Positions 1-8,382 are shown, numbered from the stretch's first letter. The stretch is 9,823 bases of DNA from Mariniphaga sp. (GCA_025363795.1 JANYLE010000023.1:1-9823), one strand, 5' to 3'. Notes: generated from the letters alone by a model not told the origin. Program-made: numbers and translations.

Positions 1-319
1 GTTGCTCAACAATAAAGCTGTACTCGAAGTGAACCAGCACAGTTCCAATAACAAACAACTTTTCAACAAGGAAGGTCTGATCGCATGGACAGCCGACGAT
101 GCAAAAACGGGAGATAAATACCTTGCCGTTTTCAATGCCACAGACAATGAAACAACCGGCGTAAAAATTCCAGTGAATCTGGCGCAGTTTGGATTAAAGG
201 GGACTTGTACCGTAAAAGATCTTTGGAAGAACAAAATCATCGGAAATTTCGAGGACGAATTTGCTCCTGTAATCAATCGTCATGCTTCCGGATTATACCG
301 GATCTCAATAAAAAAATAA
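1..319 (+). CDS. Alpha-galactosidase (probable GH27), C-terminal fragment
   Basis: This is the 3' end of a gene that begins outside the window. The frame is open from the first base, the TTG at position 2 is an internal Leu codon rather than a start, and TAA at 317-319 ends it. The visible 105 residues open with LLNNKAVLEVNQHSSNN, which resembles the end of the GH27 catalytic barrel (family pattern LLTNKEVxAxNQD). A beta-sandwich-like tail follows with the segments IAWTADD, KYLAVFN, VKDLW and HASGLYRI, as in C-terminal domains of Bacteroidota alpha-galactosidases. The family releases terminal alpha-1,6-galactose from galactomannans, raffinose-type sugars or other galactosylated glycans. The catalytic aspartates lie upstream and cannot be checked. 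The next gene starts 3 bp after the stop, so the two are probably co-transcribed. A related GH36-like or other GH clan D enzyme is the main alternative. Confidence 0.7.
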   Translation, partial: LLNNKAVLEVNQHSSNNKQLFNKEGLIAWTADDAKTGDKYLAVFNATDNETTGVKIPVNLAQFGLKGTCTVKDLWKNKIIGNFEDEFAPVINRHASGLYRISIKK

Positions 320-322
320 ACA

Positions 323-1093
323 ATGGAAAATAATTCACGTCGCAATTTTATAAGAGGAGCGGCATTAACGGGTCTTGCGACATTTTGTTTGCCTGGAACC
401 AAAGCGTTTGCCGCTGCACCGAGCAAAAAGAAAAAATTGAAGATCAAACAGGGACTTGTGTTTCTCTTTCAGGGCGACTCGATCACTGATGGAAATCGCG
501 GCAGGAACTTGGATCCCAATCATATAATGGGTCATGGATATGCATTTAGCATTGCCAGCCATTTAGGAGCCAATTATCCCAAAAAGAAACCTGTCTTTTA
601 CAACCGGGGAATCAGTGGGAACAAGGTCAATGATTTAGCCGAACGATGGCAAAAGGATACGCTCTACCTGAAACCGGATGTTCTAAGTATCCTGGTGGGT
701 GTGAATGATGCCAGTTCTATTGTCTTTCATAGAGAGCCTGTTATACCGATCGAAAAATACGAAGAGGTCTACCGGAACTTGCTCGAGCAGACGAAGGCCC
801 AATTTCCCGATATCATTTTTGTGCTTTGCGAACCTTTTATTTTACCTGTCGGGAAGGTGAAAGAGAATTGGGATGCTTATAAAGCGGATATCACCAAACG
901 TCAGGAAGTTGTAAAAAGCCTTGCTTTGCAATACAATGCTGTTTTTATTGGCCTTCAGGAGGTTTTTGATAAAGCATGTGAGAAAGCGCCAGCCGATTAT
1001 TGGATATGGGATGGCGTGCATCCTACCGTGGCAGGTCATGAACTGATAGCCCGAAAATGGATCAAACTGGTCAGCAAAAGAATTTCAATCTGA
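323..1093 (+). CDS. SGNH/GDSL-family esterase, Tat-exported
   Basis: A 256-residue hydrolase carrying all the SGNH signature blocks. Block I is GDSITD with nucleophile Ser53; block II is NRGISGN (Gly96/Asn100 region); block III is GVND with Asn128; block V is DGVHP with Asp230 and His233 completing the triad. The N-terminus carries a twin-arginine signal (SRRNFIRG, then a short hydrophobic stretch to AFAAA near residue 32), so export to the periplasm or beyond in folded form is likely. A Lys-rich linker at 35-42 precedes the catalytic domain. Members of this superfamily near glycoside hydrolases are commonly carbohydrate deacetylases (rhamnogalacturonan or xylan acetylesterase-like). Adjacency to the GH27 gene makes a glycan esterase the best guess, but the acyl group and substrate are not shown. 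Length is normal and I see no defect. The ATG at 323 is chosen because it places the Tat motif correctly. Confidence 0.85.
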   Translation: MENNSRRNFIRGAALTGLATFCLPGTKAFAAAPSKKKKLKIKQGLVFLFQGDSITDGNRGRNLDPNHIMGHGYAFSIASHLGANYPKKKPVFYNRGISGNKVNDLAERWQKDTLYLKPDVLSILVGVNDASSIVFHREPVIPIEKYEEVYRNLLEQTKAQFPDIIFVLCEPFILPVGKVKENWDAYKADITKRQEVVKSLALQYNAVFIGLQEVFDKACEKAPADYWIWDGVHPTVAGHELIARKWIKLVSKRISI

Positions 1094-1135
1094 TTTAGAA
1101 GACAGACGAAATCACCTAAATCCATGGAATAATAT

Positions 1136-1143
1136 TAGATTTG
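1136..1143 (+). promoter_or_regulatory. Candidate Bacteroidota -7 promoter box for the sigma factor gene
   Basis: TAGATTTG matches the Bacteroidota housekeeping -7 consensus TAnnTTTG and is followed by CGG, as often seen. It lies 13 bp before the sigma factor ATG, which would give a very short 5' UTR. I see no clear TTTG -33 element at the expected distance, so the call is tentative. If real, it uncouples the sigma factor from the upstream enzyme genes. Confidence 0.35.
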
Positions 1144-1156
1144 CGGCTTAACCAAC

Positions 1157-1732
1157 ATGCCGGATTTGAAAGATTTATTGCTGATAGAAGGTTTGGGGCG
1201 TCGGGATAAAGTAGTCTTTGATTTCATTTTCAACTATTACTACTCGTCTCTTTGTGCATTTTCAATGCAATACCTCAAAGATCGGAATGCCGCGGAAGAC
1301 CTGGTGCAGGATTTTTTTGTATCACTTTGGTTGGAAGCTTCAGGCCTGCAAATCAGGTCATCAATAAAATCATACCTGTTTACGGGAGTAAAAAACAGGT
1401 GTCTTGACTTAAAAAAGCATCAAAAAATAACTGAAAAATACCGGACCTATATTCTTTTTTCCTCAGATAGTGACAGCAATTCTGTCGATCAATATTTTGC
1501 AGAGTCCGAATTACGCAATGCCGTTCAGAAAAGTCTGGAGAAATTTCCCCCGAGGTGTCGTGAAATTTTTGAATTAAGTCGTCTTGGCGGCTTATCGAAT
1601 CAGGAAATATCCGACAAACTTGGCATCTCCAAGCGAACTGTCGAATTGCAAATCAGTAACTCATTGAAAATCCTCCGAAAGGAATTAATTGAATATCTTC
1701 CGCTATTGCTGATTTTGTGGCTCTTCAAATAG
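1157..1732 (+). CDS. ECF RNA polymerase sigma-70 factor (Bacteroidota PUL type)
   Basis: A 191-residue ECF sigma factor with only regions 2 and 4. Region 2 spans about 21-88 and includes AAEDLVQDFFVSLW (45-58), the usual core-binding and -10 recognition helix area. Region 4 spans about 122-174 with the helix-turn-helix LSNQEISDKLGISKRTVELQ (146-165), which recognises the -35 element. The C-terminus is a very hydrophobic tail, EYLPLLLILWLFK, a feature seen in many Bacteroidota ECF factors. The next gene is a FecR anti-sigma factor and the one after it an STN-domain SusC. This is the standard arrangement in which the sigma factor is held by FecR until the transporter reports its ligand. The likely targets are the fecR-susCD genes here. 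The family call is firm; the regulon is inferred from position. Confidence 0.93.
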   Translation: MPDLKDLLLIEGLGRRDKVVFDFIFNYYYSSLCAFSMQYLKDRNAAEDLVQDFFVSLWLEASGLQIRSSIKSYLFTGVKNRCLDLKKHQKITEKYRTYILFSSDSDSNSVDQYFAESELRNAVQKSLEKFPPRCREIFELSRLGGLSNQEISDKLGISKRTVELQISNSLKILRKELIEYLPLLLILWLFK

Positions 1733-1904
1733 AAAATACACCTTCTCCTCGATTGCTATAAATATTTGATATTCAATTGCGAAGATGATGATTCTGATTT
1801 GCAATTTAAAAACTTATACTAACAGCCTCTTTTCCTATTTTATTAATCCCAACCTTCGACTACTTTGAATTTCAGGGCAGAAATAAATTAAAGAAAAAAA
1901 ACAC

Positions 1905-1942
1905 TTTTTAGTATATGTGTGCAATTGGCTTTAGTCGTCTTA
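1905..1942 (+). promoter_or_regulatory. Candidate ECF-type promoter upstream of the FecR gene
   Basis: The 257-bp gap between the sigma factor and FecR genes (1733-1989) is AT-rich and holds no gene I can support. Within it, TCGTCTTA at 1935-1942 contains the CGTC core typical of ECF -10 elements. A T-run followed by AGTATA (1905-1915) lies at about the right distance to act as the -35 region. The resulting transcript would start roughly 40 bases before the FecR ATG at 1990. A similar T-run plus CGTCT arrangement is one I recall from other Bacteroidota FecR genes, but I cannot align it here. The spacer fits autoregulation of fecR-susCD by the upstream sigma factor. Confidence 0.4.
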
Positions 1943-1989
1943 CGTTACGAACAGGCGAAAAAAAATGTATCCTTTTATAAATTTAGTAG

Positions 1990-3039
1990 ATGAGATTTAG
2001 TTTCAGTGAAATTGAAGCGCTATTACCCGGCTATTTATCTGGCGATGTGTCTGATAAAAACAGGGCAATAATCGATGAATGGAGAAGTGAATCGCCTGAA
2101 AATGAAACGATTTATCTTGAAAGTCTGAAAGCATGGGAAGCAATGATACTGTTGCAGGAGATGGAACAGTTCAATTCTTTCGAAGCTTTAAAAAAAGTCA
2201 GTTCAAGATTATCTGAACGCCCTTCCTCACGGTGGTGGGTCACCATTCAACGCGTAGCTGCAATCCTGGTACTCCCAATCTTGGTTTTTTCCGGATATGT
2301 CACAACACAAAATTTCTCCATGAAGAAGCTCATGGAAGAACACGTGGTGATGCAAACCGTTTCTTCACGTCAGGGAATGGTTACACAATTTTCACTTGCT
2401 GACGGGACCAAGGTTTGGCTGAATTCCGGTTCTGAATTGGAGTTCCCAACCAGATTTGCCGGAGATATCAGGGAAGTTAAGTTAAAAGGAGAAGCTTATT
2501 TTGAGGTGTTTAAAAATGAAAAACAACCTTTCAGGGTGAATGCCAAGGATCTCAACATTGACGTTTTAGGAACTTCCTTCAATGTTATAAATTACGATGA
2601 CGATGTCCAATCAGAAGTAATTCTTGTTGAGGGGAAGGTCAGTTTAACAGGTGATGATGAACATGCAGAAAAGGAATATGGCACGATGCATCCCGGACAA
2701 CGGGCTGTTTATCACAACGATATTCATAAAGTCGATACTGAGGAAGTTGAAGTTGATAAATATATTTCGTGGCGGGACGGTAACCTGATCTTTCGTGATG
2801 ACAGTATGGAGGAAGTTGTAAAGCGGTTAAGTCGTTGGTATAACGTCAAAATTGTTATCAATGATCCTGAAATTAAGAGTTATATCTATAAAGCAACTTT
2901 CCGGAACGAAAACCTTAACCAGGTACTGAACTTATTAAAACTCTCTGCACCAATTGATTTTCGGATTGTTGAGCGTAAGGCACTTGCAGATGGAGAATTT
3001 ACAAAACAAAAGATTTACCTGATGAAGAAAAAGAGTTAA
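1990..3039 (+). CDS. FecR-family anti-sigma factor
   Basis: A 349-residue inner-membrane regulator. Residues 1-80 form a cytoplasmic helical region that would bind the sigma factor. One transmembrane helix follows at about 84-104 (VTIQRVAAILVLPILVFSGY). The periplasmic part starts with the FecR domain at about 124-222, containing LADGTKVWLNSGSELEFP (136-153), GEAYFEV and LGTSFNV. It ends with the C-terminal DUF4974-like domain at about 266-335 (SMEEVVKRLSRWYNVKI, ATFRNENLNQVLNLL). That C-terminal domain is fold-related to STN and is the expected contact for the STN domain of the SusC encoded next. Family role: in the off state it sequesters the ECF sigma factor, and a signal from the outer-membrane transporter releases it. 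Length and domain order are typical for Bacteroidota. The ATG at 1990 fits; the nearby ATG at 1965 is out of frame. Confidence 0.93.
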   Translation: MRFSFSEIEALLPGYLSGDVSDKNRAIIDEWRSESPENETIYLESLKAWEAMILLQEMEQFNSFEALKKVSSRLSERPSSRWWVTIQRVAAILVLPILVFSGYVTTQNFSMKKLMEEHVVMQTVSSRQGMVTQFSLADGTKVWLNSGSELEFPTRFAGDIREVKLKGEAYFEVFKNEKQPFRVNAKDLNIDVLGTSFNVINYDDDVQSEVILVEGKVSLTGDDEHAEKEYGTMHPGQRAVYHNDIHKVDTEEVEVDKYISWRDGNLIFRDDSMEEVVKRLSRWYNVKIVINDPEIKSYIYKATFRNENLNQVLNLLKLSAPIDFRIVERKALADGEFTKQKIYLMKKKS

Positions 3040-3047
3040 AAAAATAA

Positions 3048-3077
3048 CGGGAGTAATGTTTGATCACATCACTCCCG
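3048..3077 (+). promoter_or_regulatory. Hairpin 1 in the fecR-susC spacer (possible attenuator or partial terminator)
   Basis: CGGGAGT (3048-3054) pairs with ACTCCCG (3071-3077). Pairing continues inward as ATG/CAT after one A-C mismatch, leaving the 8-base loop TTTGATCA. The stem starts 8 bp after the FecR stop codon. There is no T-run directly after it, so it is not a canonical intrinsic terminator. It may stabilise or separate the fecR and susC transcripts. Confidence 0.5.
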
Positions 3078-3087
3078 GAATAAAACA

Positions 3088-3116
3088 CGGTTCTCTTTTT
3101 GGTCGAAAGAGTGCCG
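3088..3116 (+). promoter_or_regulatory. Hairpin 2 in the susC leader
   Basis: CGG-TT-CTCTTT (3088-3098) faces AAAGAG-TG-CCG (3106-3116) across a 7-base loop. The stem has six A/T-G/C pairs, a T-T mismatch, a G-T wobble and three G-C pairs. It lies 10 bp after hairpin 1 and 36 bp before the SusC ATG, in a spacer with no recognisable -7 box. Two hairpins in a row suggest the leader sets the level of susC relative to fecR, but no function is shown. Confidence 0.35.
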
Positions 3117-3152
3117 CGATAAATAGTAATAAACTAAATTCATTTCAAAGTT

Positions 3153-6100
3153 ATGGAAAAAACGTTACGTTTAATGCGTAGGTGCCAAAAAAATGTACAC
3201 CTCCGAAAAATTTGGATGACAATGAAGCTAACTATGGTCTTGTTCTTTCTCGCCATTACCCAAATGATGGCTTCAGAAGCGTACTCCCAAACAACCAAAA
3301 TGACGCTGCAACTGAAAGATGCAACGGTCAAGGAAGTACTAAACCGGATTGAAGAAAAAAGCGAATTCTTCTTCCTTTACAACAGCAAACTGGTCGATGT
3401 CGACCGGAAAGTGTCTGTTGATGTTAATGATCAGAAAATAAGTGAAGTACTTAATGACCTATTCAGGGAAACTGATGTGGTTTTTACTGTTGTTGACCGG
3501 CAAATTGTATTGACCAACAAGGCCGACCAAACCAGTCTTGAATTACTCGGCAGCCAGCAGACCGGTAAAAAAGTTACCGGGAAGGTTACTGATTCATCAG
3601 GAGCTTCGTTACCTGGCGTTTCTGTGATCGTAAAAGGGACTACTACCGGGATCGTTACCGATTTGAATGGTAGTTATTCACTTCCAAATGTTCCTGAAAA
3701 TGCAGTTTTGCAATTTTCATTTGTGGGAATGTTAACACAGGAAGTATCCTCTAAAAATAAAACAACCATTGATGTTAAACTTGCCGATGCATCGATTGGA
3801 ATCGAAGAGATCGTAGCCGTTGGTTACGGTGTGCAGAAAAAGAAGCTTGTTACTGGTGCAACTGTGCAGGTAAAAGGCGAAGAACTTACGAAGTTAAATA
3901 CTGTATCTCCAATGGCCGCTTTACAAAGCCAGTCATCGGGTGTCAATATTACCAAAGTTTCGGGTGAACCAGGAGCTGGTTTTAAAGTAAATATCCGTGG
4001 TATCGGAACTATCGGAAACTCTCAGCCATTGTATGTTGTTGATGGTGCACCAAGGGGCGATATTAATTACCTTGCGCCAAGCGATATTGAATCAATCGAT
4101 ATTCTTAAAGATGCAGCTTCATCTGCAATTTACGGATCAAGGGCTGCAAACGGCGTTGTTTTGGTGACCACAAAACAAGGTAAAGCAGGTAAGATGTCAA
4201 TTACTTATGATGGCTATTACGGTGTTCAGAACATGTACAAAAGACTACCGCTTTTGGATGCAAAGGAATACCTGATGATTATGAATGAGGCCAATATGAA
4301 TTCAAATCTTGGCCCGATCACCCCAGCTCAGTGGAACAGCTACCTTGCTCCGGGCGATTATACCAAAATCATGAACGGATCATGGACTGGCACGAATTGG
4401 TTAAAGCAAATGGAAAACAAAAATGCCCCAATTCAAAGCCATGCCCTAAACATGAACGGTGGTAATGAATTTTCGAAATACTCTATCGGTTTTTCCTATA
4501 CATCTCAGGAAGGTATCTTAGGAAGCCCGGTTCAATCCAATTATGACCGCTATTCTTTGCGGATAAATTCCGATCATGTTATCTTACGGAAGGACTTTGA
4601 TGTGATCAAGATTGGAGAAAACATGTCGGTTTCTTACAATCAAAATCACGGAATTGCTACGGGAAATATGTGGTGGAACGATGTCGCCAATGCAGTTAAA
4701 GGACTTCCTGTACTACCAATGTATGCGACAGATAAAACTGATCCTGCCTATCCATACCATTATTCCATTCCCTGGAATACCAACTATTCTAACCCAAATG
4801 CTGCAATGGCATTAAGAGGTTCAAATCTGAATAAAGGCCTTAATCTTAATGTTAATGCATATATTGAGATCCAGCCTGTTAAAGGTTTAAAATACAGAAG
4901 TAGTTTTACGATGAATCCAAGCGCAAGTTCTTACAGAAGCTGGTCTCCTAAATCTGCTTTAGGTCCGGTTGCAGTTGCTACTACAACAGGTACTTCACAG
5001 AGCATGAGCTTCGGAATGGGTGGATACATCTTTGAAAACACTTTAAATTACGATTTCAAGTATAAGGAAGCTCACAATTTCAATGTATTGGTTGGAACAA
5101 CGGCTGAACGTTGGGGCTTAGGTGAAAGCCTTGCCACCTCAAATTCAGGCAATGTTTTTAACGATTTTAACCACGCTTACATCACTAACGCCAATGTTCC
5201 TGCTACAGCAACCATCAGTGGTTCACCATGGGGCAAAGGTGGTTTGCTCTCTTACTTCGGACGTATTAACTATGACTACAAAGAAACTTATATGCTTTCT
5301 TTGATCATGCGTGCTGATGGTTCTTCAAATTTTGCAAGCGGACACCGTTGGGGAAAATTCCCTTCTGTTTCAGGAGGTTGGGTAGTATCCAACGAATCTT
5401 TCATGGCTTCTACAAAATCATTTATTGATTTCCTGAAAATCCGTGGAAGCTGGGGACAGAATGGTAACCAATCAATACCTGGTTTCCAATATTTGTCATT
5501 GATCAGCTATAGCGATGGTAATAACCCTGCCAACTATTATTTTGGTACATCAAAGACTGCTTTGACACAAGGTTCTTATCCTGCAAATATCCCTACTCCG
5601 GATTTGAAATGGGAAACTTCAGAACAATTAGACTTAGGAATTGACGCTCGTTTTGCAAAATCAAAATTAAACGTTGCTTTTGATTATTACATCAAAACAA
5701 CCAAAGACTGGTTAGTTGCAGCACCTGTTTTGGCTAGCTGGGGTGTTATCAATGCCCCTTATATCAATGGTGGCGAGATCCAGAATAAAGGGGTAGAACT
5801 TTCTTTAGGATGGAAAGACAATATCGGCGAATTCAAGTATAGTGTTAGCGGCAATGTCAGTTACAACAAAAATGAAGTAACACGGATTGACAACAGCCAG
5901 GGTATTATCAATGCAACCAACGTGAAACTTTGGGGTAATGGAACATATGTTGCCCGTGCCCAGGTTGGTTATCCTTTGGGTTATTTCTATGGCTATAATA
6001 CTGCCGGTATCTTCCAGAACGATGCGGAAGTTGCCAACTATAAAAACTCAAAAGGAAAGGTTATCCAGCCTACAGCACAACCAGGCGACGTGAAGTTTGT

Positions 6101-6659
6101 GGACCGCAATGACGATGGCATTATCGACGAAAGCGATAAAACCAATTTAGGTAGCGGCAATCCATCAACAATTTACTCCTTAAATCTTAGTTTCGAATAC
6201 AAAGGTTTTGATTTGGGTATTGCAACCTATGGTGTAGGTGGTAATAAAATTGCCAGGATGTTCCACGATGCAGGTGGCCCACAGGATAATTACACAACTG
6301 AAATCTTAGGCAGATGGCATGGTGAAGGCACTTCAAATAAAATACCACGTGTATTGAACGGAGCGTCAATTAACCAGCAGTATACTTCGGATCTTCAGAT
6401 TGAATCAGGAAATTATTTTAAAATCAGCAACGTAACATTGGGTTACGATTTCAAGAAAATCCTGAAAACGATCCCTCTTGCCCAGTTGCGCTTTTATTGT
6501 TCTGTTCAGAACCTTTACACCTTCACCAAATATTCAGGTATGGACCCCGAAATTGGTACAAGTACCGATGATAGTGGTGCCGGATGGGTTCATGGTATCG
6601 ATTTAGGTTTTTATCCTAATCCAAGGACCATACTGTTTGGAGCAAGTATTAAATTTTAA
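3153..6659 (+). CDS. SusC/RagA-family TonB-dependent transporter with STN signalling domain
   Basis: A 1168-residue outer-membrane transporter that imports glycan fragments using TonB energy. A basic N-region and hydrophobic core (about 25-40) end at a likely signal peptidase site near AYS-Q (45/46). Residues about 50-122 form an STN (secretin/TonB N-terminal) domain, about 141-210 a carboxypeptidase-regulatory-like domain (VTGKVTDSSGASLPGVSV), followed by IEEIVAVGYG (218-226), the usual SusC motif. The plug (about 228-345) contains YVVDGAP (294-300) and AANGVVLVTTKQGK (331-344). The rest is the beta-barrel, ending with a terminal Phe (GASIKF). The STN domain marks this as a signal-transducing SusC able to contact the FecR encoded upstream. 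SusD follows 13 bp later, its obligate lid partner. Met22 (3216) is a possible later start, since the signal peptide core begins just after it. Confidence 0.96.
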   Translation: MEKTLRLMRRCQKNVHLRKIWMTMKLTMVLFFLAITQMMASEAYSQTTKMTLQLKDATVKEVLNRIEEKSEFFFLYNSKLVDVDRKVSVDVNDQKISEVLNDLFRETDVVFTVVDRQIVLTNKADQTSLELLGSQQTGKKVTGKVTDSSGASLPGVSVIVKGTTTGIVTDLNGSYSLPNVPENAVLQFSFVGMLTQEVSSKNKTTIDVKLADASIGIEEIVAVGYGVQKKKLVTGATVQVKGEELTKLNTVSPMAALQSQSSGVNITKVSGEPGAGFKVNIRGIGTIGNSQPLYVVDGAPRGDINYLAPSDIESIDILKDAASSAIYGSRAANGVVLVTTKQGKAGKMSITYDGYYGVQNMYKRLPLLDAKEYLMIMNEANMNSNLGPITPAQWNSYLAPGDYTKIMNGSWTGTNWLKQMENKNAPIQSHALNMNGGNEFSKYSIGFSYTSQEGILGSPVQSNYDRYSLRINSDHVILRKDFDVIKIGENMSVSYNQNHGIATGNMWWNDVANAVKGLPVLPMYATDKTDPAYPYHYSIPWNTNYSNPNAAMALRGSNLNKGLNLNVNAYIEIQPVKGLKYRSSFTMNPSASSYRSWSPKSALGPVAVATTTGTSQSMSFGMGGYIFENTLNYDFKYKEAHNFNVLVGTTAERWGLGESLATSNSGNVFNDFNHAYITNANVPATATISGSPWGKGGLLSYFGRINYDYKETYMLSLIMRADGSSNFASGHRWGKFPSVSGGWVVSNESFMASTKSFIDFLKIRGSWGQNGNQSIPGFQYLSLISYSDGNNPANYYFGTSKTALTQGSYPANIPTPDLKWETSEQLDLGIDARFAKSKLNVAFDYYIKTTKDWLVAAPVLASWGVINAPYINGGEIQNKGVELSLGWKDNIGEFKYSVSGNVSYNKNEVTRIDNSQGIINATNVKLWGNGTYVARAQVGYPLGYFYGYNTAGIFQNDAEVANYKNSKGKVIQPTAQPGDVKFVDRNDDGIIDESDKTNLGSGNPSTIYSLNLSFEYKGFDLGIATYGVGGNKIARMFHDAGGPQDNYTTEILGRWHGEGTSNKIPRVLNGASINQQYTSDLQIESGNYFKISNVTLGYDFKKILKTIPLAQLRFYCSVQNLYTFTKYSGMDPEIGTSTDDSGAGWVHGIDLGFYPNPRTILFGASIKF

Positions 6660-6672
6660 ATGCTGATAAATT

Positions 6673-8382
6673 ATGAAAAGGATATATTTATTATTTTTAT
6701 CTGCGCTACTTATGGTAGCAGGATGCAAGGAAAGTTTTCTGGATACAGAGAATCTTACACAAAAAAGCAGTTCGAACTACCCCGGTACGCCAGCTGAAGC
6801 CGATCAGGCTGTAACAGGTGCCTATTCAGTTTTACCTGGTATGGGCGCAATGTCAAATATCGTTTTGCTTTCTGAATTGATGTCAGATGACCGTTTCGGA
6901 GGTGGAGGAATGAATGACCGTGATCCTCAGGCGATCTCTTATTTCCGCGTTGTTAATATGAATGAAACTGCAACAACCTGGTCCAAATATTACCAGGGAA
7001 TCTTCCGTTGTAATTCACTTTTAAGTTCAATGAAACTGGTTTCGAAATGGGATAATGATGCACAGCGTCAAAGAGTCTTTGGTGAAACCAGCTTTTTAAG
7101 AGGCTATTTCTATCTTGACCTTGCACGTTTATACGGACAGGTTCCATTAGTAATCGATCCATTACCGGCGAATAATCCAAAAGCTTCAGCTGACGCGTTA
7201 TTTGGTCAGATTGCATTGGATCTTAAAAATGCAATTGATTCACTACCAGCTACTAAATTTACGCCTTCATGGAAAGCTACCAATTTAGGAAGAGCATCCA
7301 AATGGGCTGCTGAAGGATTGATGGCAAGGGCATTTTTATTCTATACCGGATATTATCAGAAAACTGAAATCGCATTACCTGGTGGTGGAAAAATCACCAA
7401 ACAACAAGTAATTGACTGGGTTGATGATTGTGTTGCCAACAGTGGTGCATCACTTGTTCCTGATTTCAGAAACATTTGGCCTTACTCCATCAAAGAGGCA
7501 ACCAATTATGGCTATGCGAAAACGAATGACCTGAACTGGGTTGGCGATGGTAGTAACGAAAGCATCTTTGATGTTGTTTATACTACCCTTAAAACAGACA
7601 ATTGGGGTCAGAACAACTTCTACAACAATACAATGTGCTTGTTCTTCGGACAGAGAAACCCAACCGCCCAGCTTCCTTTCGGTCATGGATGGGGATTTGG
7701 TCCAGTTAATCCTAATTTCTACACGAAATGGGATGTTAACGACATCAGAAGGCAAGGTTCTGTCTGGAAGGTTGATGATACAACCGAAGGTACCGATACC
7801 TATGTTTGGGGTTCTGATATGCAATGGAATGAGACCGGCCTTTATGGCAAGAAATACATTCCGATCAATATCAACTACAATGGCTCGGTTGTTAATTACA
7901 GTGTGAAACTATATTCTGCACTGAATGACATTCAGCTTGATAATAGCCAAAACCTTATCATCCTGCGTTTAGCTGATGTTATGCTGATGGGTGCTGAACT
8001 GGGAAGCAGCAAAGCACAGATTTATATGGATGCAATCAGGTCAAGGGCAAAAATGCCATCTGTTCCTGTAACGCTTGCCAATATCCAGGACGAGCGTCAT
8101 CATGAACTTGCTTTCGAAGGAATACGTTATTTCGACTTGTTGCGTTGGTACGGTAAAGGTGCCGGCGCGGTGATTAAAGCTGCGAAAACCGGTGCTGTAA
8201 TCTACAATATGAGTGTTAAAACTACGATTGATCAGGACCGTGGCGGTGCTTATTTCAATATCGACAAAAGGGTTACTGACACAGGCGGATTTTTGATGAT
8301 CCCTGATGACCAGATCCAGCTCTCGAAAGGGATCCTGATTCAGAATGCAGGATGGACAAGTTCGGCCGATATGATGTTTTAA
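6673..8382 (+). CDS. SusD/RagB-family glycan-binding lipoprotein
   Basis: A 569-residue surface lipoprotein that caps the SusC barrel and binds glycan. The N-terminus is a lipoprotein signal (MKRIYLLFLSALLMVAGC) with lipidated Cys18. The SusD fold is recognised by FLRGYFYLDLARLYGQVPLV (141-160), the conserved TPR-like helix pair, and by DERHHELAFEGIRYFDLLRW (473-492), the C-terminal RagB/SusD signature. The protein ends in the short hydrophobic segment SADMMF. Length is normal for the family. It follows susC by 13 bp and precedes the small surface lipoprotein gene by 18 bp, so the three are almost certainly one transcript. Aromatic binding-site residues cannot be assigned without a structure, so the substrate remains open. 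Confidence 0.96.
   Translation: MKRIYLLFLSALLMVAGCKESFLDTENLTQKSSSNYPGTPAEADQAVTGAYSVLPGMGAMSNIVLLSELMSDDRFGGGGMNDRDPQAISYFRVVNMNETATTWSKYYQGIFRCNSLLSSMKLVSKWDNDAQRQRVFGETSFLRGYFYLDLARLYGQVPLVIDPLPANNPKASADALFGQIALDLKNAIDSLPATKFTPSWKATNLGRASKWAAEGLMARAFLFYTGYYQKTEIALPGGGKITKQQVIDWVDDCVANSGASLVPDFRNIWPYSIKEATNYGYAKTNDLNWVGDGSNESIFDVVYTTLKTDNWGQNNFYNNTMCLFFGQRNPTAQLPFGHGWGFGPVNPNFYTKWDVNDIRRQGSVWKVDDTTEGTDTYVWGSDMQWNETGLYGKKYIPININYNGSVVNYSVKLYSALNDIQLDNSQNLIILRLADVMLMGAELGSSKAQIYMDAIRSRAKMPSVPVTLANIQDERHHELAFEGIRYFDLLRWYGKGAGAVIKAAKTGAVIYNMSVKTTIDQDRGGAYFNIDKRVTDTGGFLMIPDDQIQLSKGILIQNAGWTSSADMMF

Noticed and set aside
1092..1122. GATTTAG (1092-1098) and CTAAATC (1116-1122), a possible terminator after the esterase
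   Set aside because: The 7-bp stem is A/T-rich with a 17-base loop and no T-run, so it is too weak to call.
1775..1806. AATTGC and GCAATT inverted repeat in the sigma-fecR spacer
   Set aside because: Only six A/T-rich pairs with a 20-base loop; likely chance in AT-rich sequence.
3153..3215. Later start for SusC at Met22 (3216) in place of 3153
   Set aside because: The longer form with a basic N-region before the signal core is usual in STN-bearing SusC proteins of this kind, so I kept 3153, though the later start cannot be excluded.
7450..7824. A long open frame on the - strand inside the SusD gene
   Set aside because: It is antisense to an intact family-typical gene, has no recognisable domain or signal sequence, and fits a chance shadow frame.
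7541..7906. An alternative + strand frame inside the SusD gene
   Set aside because: It is out of frame with SusD, whose own reading continues unbroken through conserved motifs on both sides, so it is a shadow and not a frameshifted gene.
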